From Candidatus Omnitrophota bacterium (GTDB taxonomy: Bacteria > Omnitrophota > Gorgyraeia > Gygaellales > Profunditerraquicolaceae): a stretch of 33,719 bases of DNA. The notes beneath the pieces are model-generated. The model was not told the DNA's origin and ran no database searches. It was given only the letters and a program-made list of their open reading frames with translations. Position numbers and translations under genes: made by a program. The DNA lies in contig JAQTQG010000015.1 of the NCBI GenBank assembly GCA_028712375.1, positions 1-33,719 of the forward strand, in the 5' to 3' direction. Below are positions 10,386 through 16,261 of the stretch, one piece after another. Numbering within the stretch: position 1 is the stretch's first letter; every line of letters begins with the position of its first letter.

Positions 10386-10868
10386 TTATTTTTTAACCTC
10401 TTTTTCTATCAGCTTAACTGCTGCAGCCTCAACCGTCGCCATCTCGTCAAAAAATTGCTGCTCTTTCGGCGCAGGGTTCATGAACCTGACCACTTTGGCC
10501 ACTCTAGCCAAAACCCTGGCCTTATTTTTCTTCTCAGCTCCCACCGTATCCTGAAAAACTTCGGTTATTTCTGCATATTTTACCCAAACTCCCTCTTGAG
10601 GAAGAATTTCCTTCAAGCTTTTTTTACGCTCTACTTTGGTATCTTTATCAATCGCCAAAGCCATTTCATAAGAAGTTTTTTTATCCAAACCGTAATTAAT
10701 AGCAATAAAATTGGGGCTGATCGCTACTACATTACCTTCTACAATTTTCTCCTGGGTTACTTTTTTAGGCTTATTAAGCTCGGGAACTTCTACCGCTATC
10801 CCGGCGCCTTTTACACCTAAAACTAAAAACAGAACCAACCCAAGTTTCATTATTCTTAAGCCCGCCAT
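10386..10868 (-). CDS. Small secreted protein of unknown function (possible DUF5666-like OB fold), middle gene of the riboswitch operon
   Basis: This predicted 160-residue protein starts at the ATG at 10868, which has GGAGGG seven bases upstream; a TTG 15 bases further up has no such site. The ATG shares one base with the stop of the transposase-fusion gene (TAATG). The stop at 10386-10388 directly abuts the ATG of the giant gene. Residues about 5-25 form a hydrophobic export signal. The mature part begins K-I-V-E-G-N-V-V-A-I and contains D-T-K-V and V-W-V-K-Y, a pattern like small OB-fold/DUF5666-type domains, followed by a charged helical tail. I do not recognise a specific family. A periplasmic helper, chaperone or anchor for the giant protein is possible from gene order alone. 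Confidence 0.8.
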   Translation of the reverse strand: MAGLRIMKLGLVLFLVLGVKGAGIAVEVPELNKPKKVTQEKIVEGNVVAISPNFIAINYGLDKKTSYEMALAIDKDTKVERKKSLKEILPQEGVWVKYAEITEVFQDTVGAEKKNKARVLARVAKVVRFMNPAPKEQQFFDEMATVEAAAVKLIEKEVKK

Positions 10869-12136
10869 TATTGTTCCCTCCAATACTGGCCGTTAAATGT
10901 AAAATCCTGCACCGCCAAGCCTTCTTTGCGCAAACTTAAAACCCCCTTCATCCTGCCATCCTGGCTGATATCTGCCCGCCATAACGCGATTCCTTCGGCA
11001 GAAGCCTGCATGGTTTCCCAGATAATTTTTCCGTGCTCTGCGTTTCTTAAAGAATAATTGGAGGAGGTAAATTTTTTAGTACTTAATTTTGCGGAGGTGA
11101 ATTTTTTCTGTGAAAAAGTTAAGGTGTCGGTTTCCTGCGCGCCTCCGGAAGCCGGCGTAAGGTTAATCTGCCAGGTAGTGCCTTCTAAAACATCCTGTAT
11201 TTTTGGCGCAGAACGAGTGGCCGGCAAAACAGTTGCTTCTGTTTTTTTAGCAACCGCAACTACATCCTGATTAAAAAAAGCCGGCTTATTTTCTCTCACT
11301 ACGACCTTTGGCCTTTCTTTCAGAACAACTGCCTTATTTGCTCTAAGGGCAACTTTGGCCACTAGGGTTAACCCCAACCCAACCAGTGCTACCACCAAAA
11401 CCGTATTACCAACTTTTAAACCCGGCCTCTTTACCGGCCCCTCGTTTTCTTCTTCTGCCTTTTCTTCCTTACGCCCTTCTTTATTGGCAAATTCAGCCTT
11501 AATGCGGTTTCGGAATTCCACCCCGCCCAATACTCCTTTTTTCTGCAAATCATTATGTAAACCCAAATCCCCTTCCTTAATTAGCTCCTGCATAAACTGT
11601 TCATAGGATTTTTGCCCCAACAATCCTAAAACAATATTTTTCTCTTCCCGCAGAAATTGCTGTAAAGGCATTTCTTTGTTTATGTAGAGCCTATAACTGC
11701 TATAAGGATAGTCTTTAGCGGAAAGAACCAGATTAGTTTTTTGCGGGTTCAAATGAATGTAAGCGGTAAGTTTTAAAAGATAAGGGTCCTTTTCAATTAA
11801 AGCGGTTTTAAACCTATCCCGGAAAAGGTGGCCTTTCCTACCGTATTTCCCATTAAAATATTTAGTATAAGAAGAATTAAGCCCATGCATAATCTCTGAA
11901 ATACCACCTTTAGAACCTTCTTCACTTTGACCCGGCAGTTCCAGCAATAAATGAAAATGGCTGGGAAGAAGCACATAAGCATATAATTTGAATTTATATT
12001 GTTCTTTGTATTTTTTTAGTAATTCAAAATACGCGTTGTAATCTGATTCTTCTTTAAATATATCCTGATTATAAATACAGCGGCTGGTTATGTAATATAG
12101 GGCATCTTCTAATAGAATTCTCGGCGGCCTTGGCAT
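10868..12136 (-). CDS. Y1/RAYT-type transposase domain fused to a transmembrane segment and an extracytoplasmic domain
   Basis: This 422-residue protein is a fusion. Residues 1 to about 150 are a typical IS200/REP-associated tyrosine transposase (Y1_Tnp): an N-terminal P-R strand, the HUH motif at H60-F61-H62 in LPSHFHLLL, and the A-Y-I-H-L-N-P motif with candidate nucleophile Tyr126. Stand-alone proteins of this family usually end near 200-250 residues. Here a charged linker (about 205-240) leads into one membrane helix (about 244-262), a second linker, and a C-terminal domain (about 317-422). That domain is clearly related to the secreted protein at 14535-15146 (shared WETMQ, W-R-D-I, G-V-L-S-R, DF-F). 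The catalytic motifs are intact, so nicking activity cannot be excluded. The topology suggests a cytoplasmic DNA-binding domain tethered to an envelope domain. It is the first gene after a cyclic-di-GMP riboswitch. Confidence 0.88.
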   Translation of the reverse strand: MPRPPRILLEDALYYITSRCIYNQDIFKEESDYNAYFELLKKYKEQYKFKLYAYVLLPSHFHLLLELPGQSEEGSKGGISEIMHGLNSSYTKYFNGKYGRKGHLFRDRFKTALIEKDPYLLKLTAYIHLNPQKTNLVLSAKDYPYSSYRLYINKEMPLQQFLREEKNIVLGLLGQKSYEQFMQELIKEGDLGLHNDLQKKGVLGGVEFRNRIKAEFANKEGRKEEKAEEENEGPVKRPGLKVGNTVLVVALVGLGLTLVAKVALRANKAVVLKERPKVVVRENKPAFFNQDVVAVAKKTEATVLPATRSAPKIQDVLEGTTWQINLTPASGGAQETDTLTFSQKKFTSAKLSTKKFTSSNYSLRNAEHGKIIWETMQASAEGIALWRADISQDGRMKGVLSLRKEGLAVQDFTFNGQYWREQ

Positions 12137-12150
12137 TTATTTTACCTTTT

Positions 12151-12180
12151 TACCTGGCACTTTTAATTTGTGCCTGACAC
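12151..12180 (-). repeat. GGCAC/GTGCC inverted repeat in the leader of the RAYT fusion
   Basis: Perfect 5-bp arms, GGCAC at 12156-12160 and GTGCC at 12170-12174, flank a 9-bp AT-rich loop. The outer flanks read GTGTCAGGCAC on the minus strand. The element sits between the riboswitch terminator and the transposase start codon. Short palindromes like this are the usual DNA partners of RAYT proteins, so it may be the protein's own recognition site. That link is an inference. Confidence 0.5.
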
Positions 12181-12195
12181 TTTTTCCAATTTCAC

Positions 12196-12225
12196 AAAAA
12201 AAACCAGCCATATTCCTTGGCTGGT
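12196..12225 (-). terminator. Intrinsic terminator of the cyclic-di-GMP riboswitch
   Basis: On the minus strand ACCAGCCA (12225-12218) pairs perfectly with TGGCTGGT (12210-12203) around a 7-base loop and runs into eight T residues. It lies about 30 bases after the aptamer and about 60 bases before the first start codon of the operon, the layout of a transcription-attenuating riboswitch. Confidence 0.85.
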
Positions 12226-12255
12226 ATTAGTTAGCTGCTTGAACTCATTATTTCT

Positions 12256-12322
12256 AGCAACCTGCCAATCCTTAATCCCAGGATGCACGGCTTTGCGTCC
12301 CCCGATTGCTCGAGGTTTGCCC
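12256..12322 (-). ncRNA. Cyclic-di-GMP-I (GEMM-I) riboswitch aptamer
   Basis: Read on the minus strand, the element contains the hallmark GGGCAAACC, a stem CCUCGA/UCGGGG closed by a GCAA (GNRA) tetraloop, and the invariant GGGACGCAAAGCC. A short second hairpin (AUCCU/AGGAU) follows, then GGCAGGUUGC, which closes the outer stem with the 5' GGCAA. The middle G of AGGGCAAAC, which in the Vc2 aptamer helps set cyclic-di-GMP over cGAMP preference, is kept. The aptamer is followed by an intrinsic terminator and then the RAYT-fusion, small secreted protein and giant protein genes. Whether ligand turns the operon on or off cannot be read with confidence from the sequence. Confidence 0.88.
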
Positions 12323-12350
12323 TTCGAATTCTTTTCTTTATCTGATAGAA

Positions 12351-12379
12351 ATATAACATATTTTAAAGTATTTTACCAA
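12351..12379 (-). promoter_or_regulatory. Promoter of the cyclic-di-GMP riboswitch operon
   Basis: On the minus strand TTGGTA (12379-12374) and TTATAT (12356-12351) are separated by exactly 17 bases, a good sigma-70-type match. The expected start is about 20 bases before the aptamer. It lies about 70 bases after the stop of the upstream cyclophilin gene. Confidence 0.6.
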
Positions 12380-12449
12380 CTTTATTAATCTTAAAACTAA
12401 AAATTACCCTTTATCTTTCTATCCAAATAAAAAGCCGGTTCAAATTATA

Positions 12450-13931
12450 CTAAATTTTAATATTAGCCTTAATTATTTTCTGTTCTTTCACAGGCTTATC
12501 TTCCTTGCTGGTAGCCACGGAATTGATTTTATTCACCACCTCCATGCCGGAGATAACCTCTCCGAAAATAGTATGCCTGCCATCAAGCCCGGGAGCCGGT
12601 TTAACCGTGATAAAAAACTGGCTGCCATTGCTATCCGGCCCGGAATTAGCCATAGCCAGGACCCCGGGTTTATCAAATTTAACTTTTTCGCTTATCTCAT
12701 CACCAAAAGGTTTTTTCCAGATTGACTCACCGCTGGCTCCGGTGGCTGTAGGATCTCCACCCTGAATCATAAAATCCTTAATCACCCGGTGAAAAGTAAC
12801 TCCGTTATAATAACCTTTTTCCACTAATCCGATAAAATTTTCACAAGCCAATGGCGCTATCTCAGGAAACAGCTTAACCTTAATCTGCCCCTGATTAGTC
12901 ACAATAACAACCTCGGATTTTTTCTTCATTTCCGCTAACTTTTCCGCGTCTTCTTTATCTTTAACGAAATCTTTTAAGTTCGCCCGCTTAAAAAGATCAT
13001 CTAAAAACTCCTGGGCAATTTTACGCTTGCGGCCGACAGTCAACATCTTGCGATAGTATTCCTGCTTAGCCGCGTCATATTCTTTTAAATTCGCTTTCCG
13101 CGCATAAAGCAGGCGGAAAACGACATCCCCATAATAATTCTTGGCCGCGATAAAATCCCCGGGCTTGGAATTCAAAATACGGTAAGCATCCTCCCGGGGG
13201 ATCATCCACAGGTCAATTAAAGCCTCCAGCGACATAATATTAATCCAGGAAGCGCCTTTCTGGCCTTGCGGTTTCTTTTGATTATAAGTATCAAACCACA
13301 ACTTCGGATTCTTTTTTACCTGCCGCGCGAAATCCTGCGCTTCTTTCTGCTTGTCTTTGCCAAATAGAATATATTCACTTTCAAAAGAATTATAGCCATT
13401 AAGAAACTTATCTTTCATTTCTTTTTCTGTAACCTTAACTTCCGGGTCAAGTTTAATCTTAAGCAGCTTATTGACCATTAATAATTCTTCAATGCGCTTT
13501 TCAAAAGTCTCCGGGTCTTCGTTAAAGTTTGTGCGCACCCAAACCTGGTACTTCTCTGTGCCATATTCAACACTTTTTTCCGCCAGCAGGCGTTTAACTT
13601 CTGACAAAACATCTTCCCTAGGTATAAGTATGCCGCTATCCCTGGCTTCTTTAATAAAAACTAAATTCTGCCAGGCTTCCTGGCGCGCATCTTCATCTGT
13701 ACGTTCAACTTGCGACCCTGAACGCGTAAAAAGCATCGCCGTTTTATAATAATTAAGGAAAGTTGCGCGGCTGACCGGCTTGCCAAATGCCTCCCCCACC
13801 GTTTCAAACTTAATAATATCCTCAAATTTATAGGCTTGGGCAGCAGAAACCATCAGGGAAATTATAAAAATAACGGATAAAATTATTAAACGCAAATTTA
13901 AATATTTACAGGTTTTTTTAATAGTATTCAT
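12450..13931 (-). CDS. Periplasmic SurA-N/parvulin-like chaperone fused to a cyclophilin peptidyl-prolyl isomerase
   Basis: This 493-residue protein has a signal peptide (ending near residue 33 at A-Q-A), a helical SurA-N/PpiC-like region (about 35-335) and a complete cyclophilin domain (about 345-493). The cyclophilin part keeps FHRVI with the catalytic Arg, F-M-I-Q-G-G-D-P and SQFFIT. The position of the cyclosporin-contacting Trp is not Trp (G-L-D-G-R-H-T-I-F-G), as in many bacterial cyclophilins. The middle region has the size and position of a parvulin domain but no clear catalytic motif. The product probably folds or escorts exported proteins in the periplasm. Its ATG is two bases from the previous stop, in an operon with a secretin, so secreted or outer-membrane clients are likely. 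Carrying both SurA-type and cyclophilin parts on one chain is uncommon. Confidence 0.88.
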   Translation of the reverse strand: MNTIKKTCKYLNLRLIILSVIFIISLMVSAAQAYKFEDIIKFETVGEAFGKPVSRATFLNYYKTAMLFTRSGSQVERTDEDARQEAWQNLVFIKEARDSGILIPREDVLSEVKRLLAEKSVEYGTEKYQVWVRTNFNEDPETFEKRIEELLMVNKLLKIKLDPEVKVTEKEMKDKFLNGYNSFESEYILFGKDKQKEAQDFARQVKKNPKLWFDTYNQKKPQGQKGASWINIMSLEALIDLWMIPREDAYRILNSKPGDFIAAKNYYGDVVFRLLYARKANLKEYDAAKQEYYRKMLTVGRKRKIAQEFLDDLFKRANLKDFVKDKEDAEKLAEMKKKSEVVIVTNQGQIKVKLFPEIAPLACENFIGLVEKGYYNGVTFHRVIKDFMIQGGDPTATGASGESIWKKPFGDEISEKVKFDKPGVLAMANSGPDSNGSQFFITVKPAPGLDGRHTIFGEVISGMEVVNKINSVATSKEDKPVKEQKIIKANIKI

Positions 13932-13932
13932 C

Positions 13933-14475
13933 TTATTTTTTATTATTCACAATGGTAAATTTAACCGGCTCAGATATTAATTGTTCGGCAAAAACATCCA
14001 AACCTATCTCTGCGCCAAAAACATTCCGATAAACCGCTGCCACCGTATAAGTTCCCGGTTCAGTTAAATCAAAATACCCATTCAGATTCCTGGGATAATC
14101 AGATTTTACTTCTTCCCCGGGTGCCAACAATTTAAAATAATCTGTCTTCGGATAACCGGTTTCATAAAAATGCTGGCAGGATAACTTTACGCCGGAAGGA
14201 GAAATCAGATCAAAATAAACTTCTTTTTGATCCTTAGAAGCATTTTGGGAGCTGACGTAAAATCTCTGGTTCACGATCACCGGACCTGCCCCTGTATTTT
14301 TTAAACTAAAGACAATATTGATCGGCTCACGGAGAGAATACTCCGACTTATCTAATATCAGGCTGAATTTAAGCTGGGCATCAGAACATAAAGCAGAACG
14401 GCCTAAAACCAATGCTAAAACAACAGCAAAAAAGGCGGATGCCAACCTGATGAAAAATATATTTTTTTTGTTCAT
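13933..14475 (-). CDS. Secreted BsuPI-like beta-sandwich protein
   Basis: This 180-residue protein has an N-terminal signal peptide (about 1-30, ending near A-L-C-S). The mature part begins L-K-F-S-L-I-L-D-K-S-E-Y and continues I-N-I-V-F-S-L-K-N-T-G, then Y-F-D-L-T-E-P-G-T-Y-T-V. This pattern resembles the intracellular proteinase inhibitor BsuPI and other Ig-like domains found in envelope proteins. No catalytic residues are visible. Its stop is two bases before the start of the SurA-cyclophilin gene, so the two are probably co-translated. The function is unknown; binding another secreted protein is possible. Confidence 0.75.
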   Translation of the reverse strand: MNKKNIFFIRLASAFFAVVLALVLGRSALCSDAQLKFSLILDKSEYSLREPINIVFSLKNTGAGPVIVNQRFYVSSQNASKDQKEVYFDLISPSGVKLSCQHFYETGYPKTDYFKLLAPGEEVKSDYPRNLNGYFDLTEPGTYTVAAVYRNVFGAEIGLDVFAEQLISEPVKFTIVNNKK

Positions 14476-14534
14476 TTCAAGGTTCCCTAAAAAATTAATA
14501 AAATTATTTACAGGCTACCTTACTCTTAATAATT

Positions 14535-15146
14535 TTACTGGCTAACCGGAATAGAAGACGGCTCTTCCGCTACTGCCGCAGCAGACTCTACTGAAGCCGG
14601 AGCAGATTCTACTACTGGAGCCGGAGCAGGCGCTACCGCAACCTTATTTGATTCCAAACTATAAAAATTAAAATCTGAAACTTTATTTTTCTTATCCCGT
14701 ATGCTTAAAACTCCCCGCATTATTCCATCGCCGCCTATATCGCCGCGCCAGAAAGCCGCGCCATCTTTCTCCGAAACCTGCATCGTTTCCCAGGTATACG
14801 TTTCGCCATCTTCTAATAAGCGCATGGAAAAATTAGTGGCCTCAAACCCCCTGGCCCCCATATTCTTAGAACTCACTTTGCCATCCATAAAGGCTATCGT
14901 ATCTTTTTCCATCTTGCCTTTACCGGACATTGCTTTAACCTCAATGTTCCACTGCGTACCATTAAGTTCTATTTTTTTCTTAGCGATCATATCCTGCGTT
15001 TTACCGGTTTGTTTTTTCGTAACAACAGTAGTAACCGGAGCGGCTGTTTTCCCCGCTTCTTCTTTAGCAAACCATTCCGCAAAAACAGAACTTGAATTCA
15101 TCGCTAAAAACCCTAAAGCCAATAGCACCAAAAACAGTTTCTTCAT
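14535..15146 (-). CDS. Secreted protein carrying the same domain as the RAYT-fusion C-terminus
   Basis: The start is the ATG at 15146, which has GGAGGG just upstream; an ATG 12 bases earlier overlaps that site and is unlikely. The 203-residue product has a signal peptide (1-23, ending V-F-A), a basic linker, one domain (about 60-163) and a Pro/Ala-rich tail. The domain aligns along its length with residues 317-422 of the transposase fusion at 10868-12136: G-T-x-W-x-I, D-T-x-x-F, N-F/Y-S-x-R, WETMQ, A-x-W-R-x-D-I, D-G-x-M-x-G-V-L-S-x-R, V-x-D-F-x-F. I do not recognise a named family. It lies in the secretin operon, so a periplasmic or surface location is likely. Confidence 0.8.
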   Translation of the reverse strand: MKKLFLVLLALGFLAMNSSSVFAEWFAKEEAGKTAAPVTTVVTKKQTGKTQDMIAKKKIELNGTQWNIEVKAMSGKGKMEKDTIAFMDGKVSSKNMGARGFEATNFSMRLLEDGETYTWETMQVSEKDGAAFWRGDIGGDGIMRGVLSIRDKKNKVSDFNFYSLESNKVAVAPAPAPVVESAPASVESAAAVAEEPSSIPVSQ

Positions 15147-15226
15147 TTTACCCTCCATTTGTTATCGACCAGATTTACCGTGCTGCCTGTATTATTATTT
15201 ACAACCCCGCCACTCCACCTTTGTAT

Positions 15227-16261
15227 TTATTGCACCCTCTGCTTACCATCATAGGCTTCCCAGGTAAGTAAATATTTCTTTACCCAGTCTATATCCTTAT
15301 CGTCGCCTTTGGCCAAACTTAAATAGTACCTAAAATGCTTGCTGGCCTTCTGGCGGTTAACCAGGTATTCCGCATAAATATACCCTAAATTAAAATGCGC
15401 ATAAGCGTGGTTAGGATCAATCTCCACTACTTTTTCAAATTCTATCGCTGCGCGGTCATACTGCTTATTTTTAGAATAAAAAATCCCCAGGTTATAATGC
15501 ATCTGCGCAGTTTCCGATATTAATAACTTATTCTGACGGGCAAGTTCCGCAATTTTCTTAGGCACATTTTGCACCTCTTCCCACATCATTTTATTTTTCT
15601 TTACTGCTTCAGCTAAACTTTGTTTAAGATCCTTTATTTGTAATTTCAATGCGGCATTCTCCAGCTCTAATTTGGTTTTCTGCTGCTTGGCCTGGTCGAA
15701 TTCGCTTTCCTTGCGCTTGGCGCTATTCTGTATAGCATTTTTTTCTTTTTGTAAATCTCCAAACCTTTTATTTAAATCCTTAATCTTAACGGTAGTTTCT
15801 GCCTTATCGCAGGATACTTTAAGCGTATTCCATTTTGCAATCAAATCTTTTTGAGCCAACAGCAGCCGGCTAATCTCATTTTTTTGGTTAAGGGTATTAT
15901 CCTGCAATTCCTTTTTTTCTTTAGTTAATAAAGCTAATTCACTGCTGGCCCTCTCTAAAGCCGACCCCAACTCAGCAACTTTAGTCCTCTCCGGCAGAAG
16001 AGTTTTGATTTGTACCATAAGATTCTCCCGGTCAGCCTTAACCGCTTCATTGTCCTTAAGCAGCTGGGCATTTTCATTTTTTAAAGCAACAGCTTCCTGG
16101 CTCAATTTTTGATAACCCGGATTAATATCCTCCAGCTGTTTAGATAAATTTTGTAATTTCCTATTTAAATTCTTCGATTTATTAACAAGAAATAGAAAGC
16201 CGACACAGACAGTGAAAATCACTACACCCACAATGATTGTCTTTAATTTTAGTTTACTCAT
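15227..16261 (-). CDS. Membrane-anchored coiled-coil protein with C-terminal TPR repeats
   Basis: The ATG at 16261 follows AAAGGAG by nine bases and overlaps the secretin stop by eight bases, so it is preferred over an upstream in-frame start inside the secretin gene. The 344-residue product has an N-terminal membrane helix (about 7-25), then about 200 residues of K/E/L/Q-rich coiled coil. About two TPR units follow (A-Q-M-H-Y-N-L-G-I-F-Y; A-Y-A-H-F-N-L-G-Y-I-Y-A-E-Y) and a tail containing W-V-K-K-Y. This layout suits a periplasm-spanning scaffold. Direct overlap with the secretin gene suggests it assembles with the secretin, as pilotins and secretin-associated TPR proteins do. No specific family name can be given. 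Confidence 0.82.
   Translation of the reverse strand: MSKLKLKTIIVGVVIFTVCVGFLFLVNKSKNLNRKLQNLSKQLEDINPGYQKLSQEAVALKNENAQLLKDNEAVKADRENLMVQIKTLLPERTKVAELGSALERASSELALLTKEKKELQDNTLNQKNEISRLLLAQKDLIAKWNTLKVSCDKAETTVKIKDLNKRFGDLQKEKNAIQNSAKRKESEFDQAKQQKTKLELENAALKLQIKDLKQSLAEAVKKNKMMWEEVQNVPKKIAELARQNKLLISETAQMHYNLGIFYSKNKQYDRAAIEFEKVVEIDPNHAYAHFNLGYIYAEYLVNRQKASKHFRYYLSLAKGDDKDIDWVKKYLLTWEAYDGKQRVQ

Noticed and set aside
10868-12136. Active insertion sequence
   Set aside because: No matching left and right ends, no target duplication, and the gene is fused and coupled to downstream genes, which argues for domestication.
12256-12322. cGAMP-type GEMM variant
   Set aside because: The G that favours cyclic-di-GMP is retained at the specificity position; only a binding test can exclude mixed specificity.
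14480-14535. AT-rich hairpin between the two secreted-protein genes as a terminator
   Set aside because: Long loop and AT-only stem; the gene order and spacing suggest one operon.
14701-15267. 188-codon open frame on the plus strand
   Set aside because: It lies fully antisense to a gene with signal peptide, RBS and a paralogue in the window.
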